Source: Anaerolineae bacterium | Lineage (GTDB): Bacteria; Chloroflexota; Anaerolineae; Aggregatilineales; Phototrophicaceae | NCBI GenBank assembly: GCA_022841825.1 | Contig: JALHQT010000007.1 | Coordinates: 333,585-397,584, forward strand | DNA length: 64,000 nucleotides | Direction: 5' to 3' | Shown here: positions 1 through 7,952 of the stretch, piece after piece | How the letters are laid out: each line of letters begins with the position of its first letter | Position numbering within the stretch: the first letter of the stretch is position 1 | Program-made: the position numbers and the translations under genes | The notes under the pieces: generated by a model | Told to the model about the DNA's origin: nothing | Database searches by the model: none | The model's input: only the letters and a program-made list of their open reading frames with translations

Positions 1-7
1 CAACCAC

Positions 8-601
8 ATGACCAAACGTCCCTATCGCGGCACTGCCCAGGCAGAGGTCGCCGCATTAACGCGCCAGCGCATCATCGACGCGACGCTTGCGCTCGCCGAC
101 GAACGTTGGATCGACGAGATCACGCTCGACCAGATCGCCGAAGGTGCCAGCGTCACCGTGCAAACCATCCTCCGTCACTTTGGCTCAAAGGACAGCCTGG
201 CAGCGACTGCCGCGCGCCTCGGCAGCAACGCCGTCATTCAGCAACGCGATTCGGCAGTGGCGGGCGACCTGACGAGCATCGTCGCCAACCTGGTTGACCA
301 TTACGAGCAGATGGGCGACCGGGTCTTCCGCACGCTGGCGCAGGAGGAAATCCATCCACAGCTCAGGGAGTTCCTGCAAGAGGGGCGCAATTTTCATCGG
401 CAGTGGGTCGAGCGCGTCTTCGCGCCCTGGCTGCAGGCGCTGCCAGATGCCCCGCCCGAAAACCTGACTCTCCAACTGATCGCCACCTGCGATGTCTACC
501 TGTGGAAACTGCTCCGCCGCGACCTGTCATGCTCGGCTGAGCAGTACGGTGTCGTGCTGAAGGACATGCTTACCGCGCTGCTCCAACATTCTGAAGGATA
601 A
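8..601 (+). CDS. TetR/AcrR family transcriptional regulator
   Basis: A 197-residue one-domain repressor of the TetR type. Residues about 17-62 form the N-terminal DNA-binding domain, with a helix-turn-helix of the usual form (ITLDQIAEGASVTVQTILR, then HFGSKDSL). The rest is a helical ligand-binding domain with no recognisable specificity. The stop codon is 4 bases before the ATG of the following glycosyltransferase, so the two genes are very probably cotranscribed and the regulator probably controls that gene and itself. Its own promoter lies left of the window, so no operator can be seen. The ligand is unknown. Confidence 0.9.
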   Translation: MTKRPYRGTAQAEVAALTRQRIIDATLALADERWIDEITLDQIAEGASVTVQTILRHFGSKDSLAATAARLGSNAVIQQRDSAVAGDLTSIVANLVDHYEQMGDRVFRTLAQEEIHPQLREFLQEGRNFHRQWVERVFAPWLQALPDAPPENLTLQLIATCDVYLWKLLRRDLSCSAEQYGVVLKDMLTALLQHSEG

Positions 602-605
602 GATC

Positions 606-1901
606 ATGCCGACTCACGCTCAGACTCCGCGACGCTTTCTTTTCGTGCTGTTTGAAGGCGGCGGCAACGTCCCGCCGATGCTCGGTTTAGCCCGCCGGTT
701 GGTCGAGCGTGGGCATCATGTGCGCGTGATCGGCGAGCCTGCCAACGAAGCGGAGATCAAAGCGGCGGGCTGCGAATTCACACCTTACACCCGCGCGCCG
801 CATCGCTTCGACAAATCCGCCGAGAGCACCTTCATGGATGACTACCTGGGCAAGACGCCGATCTACGCGCTCTTCCGCTTCATCGACCGCGTGCTGGCGG
901 GTCCTGCCCTGGAGTATGCGCAGGATGTGCTGGAGGAGCTTGAGCGCCGACCGGTTGACCTGGTCGTGGTCAATGAATTCTTGTTCGGTGGTCTGTTCGC
1001 CGCCGAAAAGCTGGGCATCCCCAGCGTGATGGTCACGCCTGGCATCTACAATTTCTACGCGCCGGGCTTGCCGCCGCCGGGGATGACCCCGCTCTCAGGT
1101 CCCGCCGGATGGCTGCGGGACAAAGGCTACGGCATGATGTTCAAGCGCATCGTCGCCCATGCAGTACCAGGGCTGCGCCGCGCGCGCCAAGGGCTGGGTC
1201 TTGATCCGGCTATCGACCCGCTGGACTATATGGCGAAGCTGGAACGCAGCCTCGTCCTGACGAGTCCGGCATTCGAGTTCCCCGCGCGCTTCAGCGCAAA
1301 CATACGCCTCACCGGTCCCGTCATCGACGACCCCGCCCTGGTCGAACCCTGGCAGTCGCCCTGGGCAGAGGACGACGAGCGCCCGCTGGTCGTCGTCAGC
1401 TTCAGCACCACCTACCAGGCGCATGAAGCCATCTTGCAGCGGGTGATCGACGCATGTGCGGAGCTGCCCGTGCGTGCCCTGGTCACGGTCGGACCCGCCA
1501 TCGACCCGGCACGCCTGCGCGCGACGCCCAATGTCGTGCTGCGCCGTTACATCTCACACGCGCAGGTCTTCCCGTACGCTGCGGCGGTCGTCACCCATGC
1601 CGGGCATGGGACGGTCATCCGCGCGCTGGCAGCGGGCGTGCCGCTGGTCTGCATCCCGGTTGGGCGCGACCAACCCGGCAATGCCGCCCGCGTGGCGGCG
1701 CGCGGCGCGGGGCTGCACGTTTCGCCCAAGGCGGAGCCGCCCGCCATCCGACAGGCGATCCAGAAGGTTCTGGACGTGTCGGGCTACCGCGCGAGCGCCC
1801 GCAAACTGTCGGAGGTCATCCGCCGGGATGCGCAGTCGTGCGCCGCGATTGAGGAGCTTGAGCGAATTGCGTACGTGCAGGAACCCGTGGCTGAAGGATA
1901 A
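606..1901 (+). CDS. GT1-type glycosyltransferase (MGT/UGT-like)
   Basis: A 431-residue GT-B fold glycosyltransferase resembling macrolide and UDP-glucuronosyl transferases. These move a sugar from a nucleotide donor onto a small hydrophobic acceptor in the cytoplasm. The N-terminal half opens with the Rossmann strand FLFVLFEGGGNVPPMLGLAR. The C-terminal half carries the donor-binding stretch VVTHAGHGTVIRALAAGVP followed by PVGRDQPGNAARV, the family's variant of HGGxGT and DQ. It follows a TetR regulator by 4 bases, an arrangement that suits inducible detoxification or tailoring of a xenobiotic or antibiotic. Acceptor and donor cannot be read from sequence. Confidence 0.88.
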   Translation: MPTHAQTPRRFLFVLFEGGGNVPPMLGLARRLVERGHHVRVIGEPANEAEIKAAGCEFTPYTRAPHRFDKSAESTFMDDYLGKTPIYALFRFIDRVLAGPALEYAQDVLEELERRPVDLVVVNEFLFGGLFAAEKLGIPSVMVTPGIYNFYAPGLPPPGMTPLSGPAGWLRDKGYGMMFKRIVAHAVPGLRRARQGLGLDPAIDPLDYMAKLERSLVLTSPAFEFPARFSANIRLTGPVIDDPALVEPWQSPWAEDDERPLVVVSFSTTYQAHEAILQRVIDACAELPVRALVTVGPAIDPARLRATPNVVLRRYISHAQVFPYAAAVVTHAGHGTVIRALAAGVPLVCIPVGRDQPGNAARVAARGAGLHVSPKAEPPAIRQAIQKVLDVSGYRASARKLSEVIRRDAQSCAAIEELERIAYVQEPVAEG

Positions 1902-1908
1902 GCGGACG

Positions 1909-2562
1909 CTACATCACCAGATCGAAGAGGTAGTGCTCCAGATAGCAGTGCTGGTCCGCCACAAACGGCAGTCCATGCCGTGTATCGTAGAGCGTGTGCT
2001 GCTGCGGCACCAGGCAGCCGAGGCTGAAGCGTGCCCGCATCACGCTCGCTCCCAGGCGATAGACCGCCCGCCCAAACGCGAACACGTCGGGATGCGCGCG
2101 CTCGTCGCCTGCCCACTCGTCAAAAACATGGTCGGCAGCATCAGGGCGGCAGACCCAGCAGCGGCGGGCGTGACCATCGCGTTCGTAGCCACGCCCGCAC
2201 GAGACGAGCTTCGCCGCGTCGATGCGCGCCATCTCATGTTTGAACCAGGCGACCTGTGACGCGCTGAGGGGGCGCTCCTCAATATTCGGATCAACCCCGT
2301 TAGGAAGTGTCTCAGGCAGCGCTTGATTCGCGCGCTGAAGTCTGAACGCGGTCAAGATCCAATCCGGCTCCTGCTCGCCAAGATGGCGCAGGCGAACCAG
2401 TTTCGCCGTCGAGGCTGCATCATCGCGGATGTGAATGGTGAGCAGGAAGCTATCCGAGAATGTCGCGACGGACAACATGCGATACACGATGCCGGTCGTC
2501 GGCGGCTGGAAAGCGTTCACCAGTCCAAAAGCATGCTGGTAAATGTCGAGCAGAGTGTCCAT
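1909..2562 (-). CDS. hypothetical protein with C-x-x-C cluster
   Basis: A 217-residue protein I do not recognise. An AGGAGGG ribosome-binding site 4 bases ahead of the ATG at 2562 supports this start over an in-frame codon further upstream. It has no signal peptide or membrane segment. The middle holds a Cys-rich stretch (SCGRGYERDGHARRCWVC) that could bind a metal, and the C-terminus is rich in aromatic and His residues. It converges with the glycosyltransferase, whose stop is 7 bases away, and lies 25 bases downstream of the response-regulator gene on the same strand, so it may be the last gene of that operon. Confidence 0.65.
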   Translation of the reverse strand: MDTLLDIYQHAFGLVNAFQPPTTGIVYRMLSVATFSDSFLLTIHIRDDAASTAKLVRLRHLGEQEPDWILTAFRLQRANQALPETLPNGVDPNIEERPLSASQVAWFKHEMARIDAAKLVSCGRGYERDGHARRCWVCRPDAADHVFDEWAGDERAHPDVFAFGRAVYRLGASVMRARFSLGCLVPQQHTLYDTRHGLPFVADQHCYLEHYLFDLVM

Positions 2563-2587
2563 TCTACCCTCCTGGGCGGGGATTCCC

Positions 2588-2950
2588 CTACTTGACTCCA
2601 ACGCTTTCCAGCTTCATGCGCAAGTCACTCAGCTTGACGGGCTTCGCCAGGTAGCTGGTCGCGCCCGCTTCTTCTGCCTCGGCGATCCGGGGGGGCGCGG
2701 ATGCCGAGATGATGATGATCGGCAGCGTCGCCAGCACCGGATTTTGACGTATTTCCTTGCACAGATCGAGACCATTGGAATCCGGCAGCATGATATCGAG
2801 CAGGATCGCATCCGGCACATGGATGGCAAGTCGGTCGCGGGTCTGGTGCGCGTTCAGGGCTTCAAGCGTCTCGTGCCCGATGATCTTGAGGAAGGTCGCC
2901 AACATCTCAAGGGTCAACGGTTCATCATCCACGATCAGAATCTTCGCCAT
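2588..2950 (-). CDS. single-domain response regulator (CheY-like receiver)
   Basis: A 120-residue stand-alone phosphoreceiver with no output domain. The acidic pair D8/D9, the phospho-acceptor D52 (LLDIMLPDSNG), the switch residue S82 and the lysine K103 (YLAKPVK) are all present, so it should be phosphorylated by a histidine kinase. No kinase is encoded nearby. The start lies 2 bases after the stop of the acetyltransferase gene, which implies cotranscription and perhaps coupling. The output is probably a protein-protein interaction, as in CheY or Spo0F, with an unknown partner. Confidence 0.9.
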   Translation of the reverse strand: MAKILIVDDEPLTLEMLATFLKIIGHETLEALNAHQTRDRLAIHVPDAILLDIMLPDSNGLDLCKEIRQNPVLATLPIIIISASAPPRIAEAEEAGATSYLAKPVKLSDLRMKLESVGVK

Positions 2951-2952
2951 GC

Positions 2953-4098
2953 TCAGAGTGCCTTTTCATACAGTCGATGGGTCTTGTAAATCTGGCTGCC
3001 AAAGTTCTTGGCGATGCTGACCATCGCCTCATTGGTCTCCAAAATCCAGCCAGAGTCCGAATGATAATACCCGATGTCGGTAATGGCGCGTAGGATGCTG
3101 GAATACATCACCGCGTCTACCCCTCGCCCGCGATACTTCTCCTTGACGCCCATCAGCGGCACGCGCACTCCGTCGATCACCTTGCGCACCTTCCAGTGCC
3201 ACAGCACCTTGAGCAGCGACAGGACTTCTGGTTCGCTTGGGCGCGGGTACGCCTTTTGCAGCGCGACATTGAGATCGGGCACCGCCAGGATGAAGCCCGC
3301 CGGATCGCCCTCGACATCGGCGAAGTAGAGCAGGCGCGGATCGACGATCAAGCCCAGCCCATTAACCAGGTTATCCAGCTCACGCGGCGTCAGCGGGGTA
3401 AAGCCCCAGTTCTTCTCCCAGGCGGTGTTGTAGATGTCCTTGATGAGGGCGAATTCGTCTTTCATGCGCCGGGGGTTGGCGGGGCGAATGCTGATCTTGC
3501 TGCGCTTCATGATGCTGCCCGCGATGCGCGCCAGGCGGTCGTGCAGCCCGTTTTCGCGCGCCTGCCCCTGGTCGAGATAAAAGCTGTAGACATCCATGAC
3601 TTTGTGCAGCCCCGCCCCTTCGATCAGACGCGGGTAGTAGCGCGGCTGGTAGGGCATCAGCAGCACCGGGCGGGTGTAACCATCCACCAGACAGCCAACA
3701 TCTTCCGTCGGCGTGAAGGTCTGGGGACCGCGAATGATGGGGTAGCCTTTCGCTTTCACCCATTCGCTCGCCGTATCGATCAGCGCCGTTGCCACGTCCT
3801 GGTCGTCGATACATTCAAACGCGCCAAACCAGCCGAGCCGTTCGCCCTGAAACTCGTTATAGCGATGGTTGATGACCGCGCCGACCGTGCCGATCAGCGT
3901 ATCGCCGCGCCAGGCGCAGAAGTATTCGCCCTCCATGTATTCCCACGCCGCGCCGCGCTTCCTGTCCAGCACATCAGCGCGCATCGAATGGAGCGGCGGC
4001 ACCCAGTTCGGATCGTCCTTGTAGATCGTCCACGGGAAATTGAAGAATGCGCGATAATCGCGCTCGGTTTCGACTTTGCGAATTTCAAATGCGGGCAT
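2953..4098 (-). CDS. GNAT-fold N-acetyltransferase family protein
   Basis: A 381-residue protein of the long GNAT-like family common in Chloroflexota and Bacteroidota. The ATG at 4098 (MPAFEIRKVE) begins the conserved sequence; the open frame continues upstream by chance into the divergent gene. The N-terminal half contains FFNFPWTIYKDDPNWVPP. Near the C-terminus KYRGRGVDAVMYS matches the acetyl-CoA pyrophosphate-binding motif RxxGxG. The substrate is unknown. It is the first gene of a probable operon with the receiver protein 2 bases downstream, and it is divergent from the class V aminotransferase. Confidence 0.8.
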   Translation of the reverse strand: MPAFEIRKVETERDYRAFFNFPWTIYKDDPNWVPPLHSMRADVLDRKRGAAWEYMEGEYFCAWRGDTLIGTVGAVINHRYNEFQGERLGWFGAFECIDDQDVATALIDTASEWVKAKGYPIIRGPQTFTPTEDVGCLVDGYTRPVLLMPYQPRYYPRLIEGAGLHKVMDVYSFYLDQGQARENGLHDRLARIAGSIMKRSKISIRPANPRRMKDEFALIKDIYNTAWEKNWGFTPLTPRELDNLVNGLGLIVDPRLLYFADVEGDPAGFILAVPDLNVALQKAYPRPSEPEVLSLLKVLWHWKVRKVIDGVRVPLMGVKEKYRGRGVDAVMYSSILRAITDIGYYHSDSGWILETNEAMVSIAKNFGSQIYKTHRLYEKAL

Positions 4099-4169
4099 GG
4101 CGTGTGTGTCCCGACGGCAAAATGGCTCAACATGCGAACAATAGTACCAGCGCAGGCGCGACTTGGCGA

Positions 4170-4197
4170 TTGAGTTTGCTTCGACCAGACGTACAAT
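4170..4197 (+). promoter_or_regulatory. putative sigma-70 promoter of the aminotransferase gene
   Basis: TTGAGT at 4170-4175 and TACAAT at 4192-4197 are separated by 16 bases. A start near 4204 would give a leader of about 30 bases before the ATG at 4234. Assigned by eye only. Confidence 0.4.
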
Positions 4198-4233
4198 ATC
4201 GCTGGTTGTTTGTCCACCAATCGAGGCAATTCC

Positions 4234-5322
4234 ATGCGCAGTGATAAGCACAAACGGCTCGTCATCCCCGGTCCCGTCGAAGTCCGTCCCGAAATCCTGG
4301 ATGCCCAGGCGCAGTGGATGATCGGGCATCGCACGACCGCCTTCGCCGACCTGTTCGCACGGCTGCAAGACAAACTCAAGCAGGCATTCCTGACCCAGTA
4401 CCGCGTCTTCATCAGCGGCTCGTCGGGCACGGGCTTGTGGGAGGGGGCATCGCGCAACTGCATCCGCGACGGGCACAAGGCGCTGCACCTGGTCGGCGGC
4501 GCGTTCAGCGAGCGCTGGGTGGATGTCAGCCGTCTCAACGGCAAAGAGGTCGATGTGATCGAAGTCCCCTGGGGGCAGGCACACACGCCCGACATGGTCG
4601 CCGATGCGCTCAAACGCGAACGTTACGACGCCGTTTGCATCACGCACAACGAGACCAGCACGGGCGTGACCAACGACGTGAAGGCAATTGCCGATGTCAT
4701 CCGCCCTTACGAAGACACGCTGATCCTGGTCGATACGGTCAGCGGCATCATGGGCGCGGAATTCCGCACCGACGCCTGGGGCGTGGATTTGGCGCTCACG
4801 TCCTCGCAGAAGGCGTTCGCACTGCCGCCCGGTCTGGCGCTCGCCAGCGTCAGCGACCGCGTGCTGGAGCGCGCGAAGACCGTCACGAATCGCGGCTACT
4901 ACTTCGACTTTGTCGATTGGGAGGCAAGCGCGAAGAAGAACAACACGACTTCGACGCCGCCCGTCGCGCTGATGTTCGCGCTGGAAGCGCAGTTGGACGA
5001 CATCCTCGCCGAAACGCTGCAAGGACGCTGGGCGCGCCACATGCAGATGCGCGATATGACCCACGCCTGGGCGATCTCGCGGGAGTTCGGGCTGTTCGCG
5101 CAGGAGGGCTACCGCTCGCCGACGGTGACGACCGTCGATAACCAGGCGCGCGGCATCGACGTGGACGAGATGGCGAAGTTCATGGGCGGCAAGGGCTGGT
5201 CGATGGACAAGGGCTACGGCAAGATCAAGGGCAAGACCTTCCGCATCGCGCACATGGGCGACATGCAGCCCAGCGAAGTCGAAGGCATTCTCGCCGGTCT
5301 CGACGAGTTTATCGGGGCGTAG
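4234..5322 (+). CDS. PLP-dependent class V aminotransferase (alanine/serine-glyoxylate type)
   Basis: A 362-residue fold-type I PLP enzyme. It begins RLVIPGPVEVRPEIL, the characteristic start of alanine-glyoxylate and serine-glyoxylate aminotransferases. The PLP lysine is K193 in LTSSQKAFALPPG, and the cofactor aspartate is in LILVDTVSGIMG. The family transfers amino groups from alanine or serine to glyoxylate or pyruvate; some members act on phosphonates or are cysteine desulphurases, so the substrate is uncertain. The ATG at 4234 is preferred to the upstream TTG because the conserved N-terminus begins there. It is divergent from the acetyltransferase gene and followed by a lipoprotein gene. 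Confidence 0.88.
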   Translation: MRSDKHKRLVIPGPVEVRPEILDAQAQWMIGHRTTAFADLFARLQDKLKQAFLTQYRVFISGSSGTGLWEGASRNCIRDGHKALHLVGGAFSERWVDVSRLNGKEVDVIEVPWGQAHTPDMVADALKRERYDAVCITHNETSTGVTNDVKAIADVIRPYEDTLILVDTVSGIMGAEFRTDAWGVDLALTSSQKAFALPPGLALASVSDRVLERAKTVTNRGYYFDFVDWEASAKKNNTTSTPPVALMFALEAQLDDILAETLQGRWARHMQMRDMTHAWAISREFGLFAQEGYRSPTVTTVDNQARGIDVDEMAKFMGGKGWSMDKGYGKIKGKTFRIAHMGDMQPSEVEGILAGLDEFIGA

Positions 5323-5412
5323 CGCTGCCCCCCTCACCATTGGGGCGATCTCTGGCGCGGAACACGCCTATAATGGGGTCTGCGACAGGTTTGATTTGGG
5401 AGCGAACGATCT

Positions 5413-6000
5413 ATGATGATGCGACTTCTCAGCCTTGGGCTGTTGATCGGGGTGCTGGCAGGATGCAGCGGCTTGGGACAAATCGTCGGCGGTGCCGTCC
5501 CGACGACGGGCGATACGCAGTTCGATGCCTCGGCTGCGCAGCGCTTCCTGCCCAACCTCTCGAACTATGGCTATACGGCGACCGATGCTGCCAACATCAC
5601 CAGCGCCATCACCTCGCTCGGCGGCAGCGCATCGCTCCTCACCGGCGACCCGGTGCTGGCGGGTGTCATCAGCCAGATTGACAGCATGATCGGCTGCTAC
5701 AGCAATGTTGGCGCAGTCGCCGCGCGCATTTACACCCCGGCGAACCTCGGCAACATCCTCCAGGGGCAGGTGCCCAGCATCGGCGCGCTCGCCGTGCTCA
5801 ACACCACGCGCGTCGCCAATAATCTGCTGCCCTGCGCCCTCGGCAGCAATGGCGCGCGGATGGGTGCGCAAAGCGCCACGCTCCAGCCGTGTGCCGGGAG
5901 CGGCTCGTTCGTGCGCGACGGCGAATCGCTGACCTACATCTTCGCCGCCTCCGACCAGAATCTCTGTCAGCTCTTTACGGCAGCGATGCCCGCCGCGTAG
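5413..6000 (+). CDS. putative lipoprotein, hypothetical
   Basis: A 195-residue exported protein. The signal peptide MMMRLLSLGLLIGVLAGC ends in a lipobox (LAGC) with the lipidated cysteine at 18, so it should be anchored to the outer face of the membrane. The mature part is rich in Ala, Ser, Thr and Asn, with paired cysteines late in the protein, and no domain is recognised. A TATAAT hexamer at 5369-5374 may be its -10. The cytochrome c lipoprotein starts 15 bases after its stop, so the two are probably cotranscribed and may act together at the cell surface. Confidence 0.75.
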   Translation: MMMRLLSLGLLIGVLAGCSGLGQIVGGAVPTTGDTQFDASAAQRFLPNLSNYGYTATDAANITSAITSLGGSASLLTGDPVLAGVISQIDSMIGCYSNVGAVAARIYTPANLGNILQGQVPSIGALAVLNTTRVANNLLPCALGSNGARMGAQSATLQPCAGSGSFVRDGESLTYIFAASDQNLCQLFTAAMPAA

Positions 6001-6015
6001 CGGGCACTCGACAAC

Positions 6016-6525
6016 ATGCTTCTGACTATCCTGCTTGCCCTGGCGCTCCTGCTCGCTGCCTGTGCGCCTGCCGAGCCGCCGCATACGCAGGCGATGGCGA
6101 TCATCGAACCAGAGCCGCGCATCCTGATCTTCGAGCGCGAATTCACGCCGAACGAGATCGAGCAGGGGCGCGCGGTCTATGGGCAGCGCTGCGCCGCCTG
6201 TCATGGGGCGAACGGTGAGGGGCAGTTCCCCGCCGCGCCCCTCCAACCAGACGCGACCGGGCGCTATGGTGCGCCGCCCCACGATGGGACGGGGCACACC
6301 TGGCATCACAGCGACGCGCTGCTCATCGGCTATGTGACCGAAGGTGGCTTTGCCGATCCGAATCGCTTCTATCCCATGCCGCCGTTCGGCACCGTCCTCA
6401 GCGAGGACGAAATCCTCCATGTCCTCGCCTACATCAAGACGTTGTGGGATGACGACCAGCGCGGACGGCAACGCATGATGACGCTGGAAGAAGAGCGGCT
6501 GATGGAGGAGGCGAGCGGCGGCTAG
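6016..6525 (+). CDS. membrane-anchored monohaem cytochrome c (lipoprotein)
   Basis: A 169-residue class I c-type cytochrome. The N-terminus is a lipoprotein signal peptide with lipobox LAAC (Cys16). The haem site is CAACH in YGQRCAACHGANGEGQ. The likely distal ligand is the Met in FYPMPPFGTVLSEDE, and the helix ILHVLAYIKTLW is the usual C-terminal helix. It should carry electrons on the outside of the membrane. Neighbours are a lipoprotein 15 bases upstream and the membrane-anchored selenoprotein candidate about 100 bases downstream, which makes this a small extracytoplasmic redox cluster. Confidence 0.9.
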   Translation: MLLTILLALALLLAACAPAEPPHTQAMAIIEPEPRILIFEREFTPNEIEQGRAVYGQRCAACHGANGEGQFPAAPLQPDATGRYGAPPHDGTGHTWHHSDALLIGYVTEGGFADPNRFYPMPPFGTVLSEDEILHVLAYIKTLWDDDQRGRQRMMTLEEERLMEEASGG

Positions 6526-6546
6526 TATCATCCTTCACCCGCAATC

Positions 6547-6590
6547 GTGTCATCTGACACGTTGACCGCGTCCGTCCTTCCTCATACGCT
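6547..6590 (+). promoter_or_regulatory. dyad plus putative promoter of the selenoprotein candidate
   Basis: A perfect dyad GTGTCA-TC-TGACAC (6547-6560) abuts TTGACC (6562-6567), which is 17 bases from TACGCT (6585-6590). A start near 6598 would leave about 30 bases before the ATG at 6630. The dyad is in position for an activator, or it could be a weak terminator of the cytochrome gene. Assigned by eye. Confidence 0.4.
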
Positions 6591-6629
6591 AGGCATACTA
6601 CTGTGCCTGCTTCATCGGGGAGGAGATCT

Positions 6630-7106
6630 ATGAGCAAACGTAAGCAAGTGGCACAGCGCCCGGCATGGCTGCTGCCCGCTGTCGTCGCCGGGGCGGTCGT
6701 CATCGTCCTGGCAATCGCCACCGCGCTGCTGACGGTCGGGCGTCGTGAACCGTTTGTACCGGAAGTCGCGGGTGCGCCGCGCGCCGAATTCGACCAGACG
6801 CGCGTCGATCACGGCGTGGTCGCTTTCAACCAGCAGGTCGAAAGCGTCTATCGTGTCCGCAATGTCGGCGACCAGCCGCTGCGTATCCTCGGGGAGCCGC
6901 GAGTCGAACTCGTGGAAGGGTGTTGACCGCCCAGAGCAGTCGTCAGTTCGACGACCATCCCGCCCGGAGAAGAAGCGACCGTCCTGCTGCGCTACTCGAT
7001 GTCAGAAGGCATGGGCGGACCGCATGAGTTCCGCGTCCGTGTGCAGACGAATGACCCCACGCAGCCGGAAATCGCGCTGACGTCAATTTCGGATTGGGGG
7101 ACGTGA
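6630..7106 (+). CDS. DUF1573-like membrane-anchored protein with in-frame TGA (candidate selenoprotein)
   Basis: Read through one TGA, the gene encodes 158 residues; read as a stop, only 98. The ATG has a GGGGAGGAG ribosome-binding site. Residues about 11-34 are one membrane segment (AWLLPAVVAGAVVIVLAIA). The rest is an immunoglobulin-like DUF1573/ASH domain: FDQTRVDHGVVAFNQ, then VRNVGDQPLRILGEPRVEL. The TGA at 6924-6926 is codon 99, in VEGC-TGA-PPRAV. From memory, homologues in this branch have CC at that place. The frame after the TGA continues the domain (PPGEEATVLLRY, GGPHEFRV, QTNDPTQP) with GC-rich third positions and ends at a TGA at 7104-7106. A hairpin fitting a bacterial SECIS follows the TGA. 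A sequencing error or a recent nonsense mutation are the alternatives. Confidence 0.72.
6939..6955 (+). promoter_or_regulatory. putative bacterial SECIS hairpin
   Basis: Immediately after the in-frame TGA (6924-6926) come 12 bases, then GTCGTC (6939-6944), the loop AGTTC (6945-6949) and GACGAC (6950-6955). This is a perfect 6-bp stem. The loop starts 19 bases after the TGA and has G at its second position. Bacterial SECIS elements lie directly after the UGA in the coding region, with the apical loop about 16-37 bases downstream and a G among its first two bases; this hairpin meets those rules. SelB binding is an inference. Confidence 0.55.
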
Positions 7107-7147
7107 GGCGCTAGCCCCCCATTCGCAGCAGTATTTTGCCTGTGCGC

Positions 7148-7184
7148 CCAGGGCGGTCGGCGTGTTCGACCGCCCTGGTTCTTT
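7148..7184 (+). terminator. rho-independent terminator after the selenoprotein candidate
   Basis: An 11-bp perfect stem (CCAGGGCGGTC, 7148-7158, with its complement at 7168-7178) is followed by TTCTTT. It lies between convergent genes and could stop transcription from either side, although the T-run favours the plus strand. Confidence 0.65.
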
Positions 7185-7193
7185 GCTGTTTCA

Positions 7194-7802
7194 TCAGCCA
7201 CCCACCACGCGAAAGCCGAAGTTACGCCCCATCCCCCCGCGCGCCAGACTCACCCACAGCTCCGCCAGAGTCTCCAGCAGGCGCGCCTTGTCCAGCCCGC
7301 CAACATCAATCGGGCGGAAGCCAAGCTGCGAGACCAGCGGCATCACACTCGCCTTGCCCACGCCGTCACCCGCGATGAACATGCTCAACTGCTCACCGTC
7401 GATCTGTCCGTGCGGCATCTGTTCCGCGCCAATCGTATTGAACGCCTTGACGACATGCGCGCCCACGGCGAGCGCTGCCAGATCTTCCGCCGCCGATTTG
7501 CCCGACACCGACGCGCCAAAGCGATTGGTGGCATCGATCACGATCTTGCCCGACCAATCGCCCGCGCCCGCCACGACGGATGGCAGGTAGTCCCAGCGGA
7601 TCGCGATGACGATCACCTCGCCAAATGCGAGTGTCTCGCTCGGCGTGCCCGCGCGCGCGTTCGCGCCTGCCGCCGCCACCAGCGCCATCATCTCCGCACT
7701 GCCCGGCTCACGCGAGCTGAACATGACCTGATGTCCATGACTCGCCCACGCCGTTCCCAAGCTCGTGCCCACCGTACCTGATCCGATCATCCCGATGCGC
7801 AT
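7194..7802 (-). CDS. NADPH-dependent F420 reductase-like oxidoreductase
   Basis: A 202-residue Rossmann-fold protein of the F420H2:NADP oxidoreductase family. The nucleotide-binding loop is at the N-terminus (MRIGMIGSGTVGTSLGTAWA), and FSSREPG after the second strand fits NADP(H). IVIDATNRFG and VVKAFNTIGAEQM are family signatures. The ATG at 7802 is chosen because the protein fold begins there. True members pass hydride between NADP(H) and cofactor F420; many bacterial relatives are uncharacterised, so F420 use is uncertain. It converges with the selenoprotein candidate. Confidence 0.82.
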   Translation of the reverse strand: MRIGMIGSGTVGTSLGTAWASHGHQVMFSSREPGSAEMMALVAAAGANARAGTPSETLAFGEVIVIAIRWDYLPSVVAGAGDWSGKIVIDATNRFGASVSGKSAAEDLAALAVGAHVVKAFNTIGAEQMPHGQIDGEQLSMFIAGDGVGKASVMPLVSQLGFRPIDVGGLDKARLLETLAELWVSLARGGMGRNFGFRVVGG

Positions 7803-7910
7803 GGTCTTCGCCTTTCGGTCAATAGCCTGAATTTGCACATGATGATGGGGGAAAGAGCGCGCCGTCGCAAGCTGGTCGTTCGATGAGTCATCATCGCTGC
7901 TTATGCAAAC

Positions 7911-7936
7911 AAAAGGGGCGCATGTTACTGCGCCCC
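7911..7936 (-). terminator. rho-independent terminator of the S1-domain gene
   Basis: On the minus strand an 8-bp perfect stem (GGGGCGCA/TGCGCCCC, 7915-7936) with a 6-base loop is followed by TTTTGTTT. It lies about 105 bases downstream of the stop of the S1-domain gene, beyond two short palindromic repeats. Confidence 0.7.
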
Positions 7937-7952
7937 CTGATCAGCGTGGCAC

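Noticed and set aside
4099..5340. N-terminal extension of the acetyltransferase gene by about 400 codons
   Set aside because: The extension is antisense to the class V aminotransferase gene and lacks any domain. The family start is the Met at 4098.
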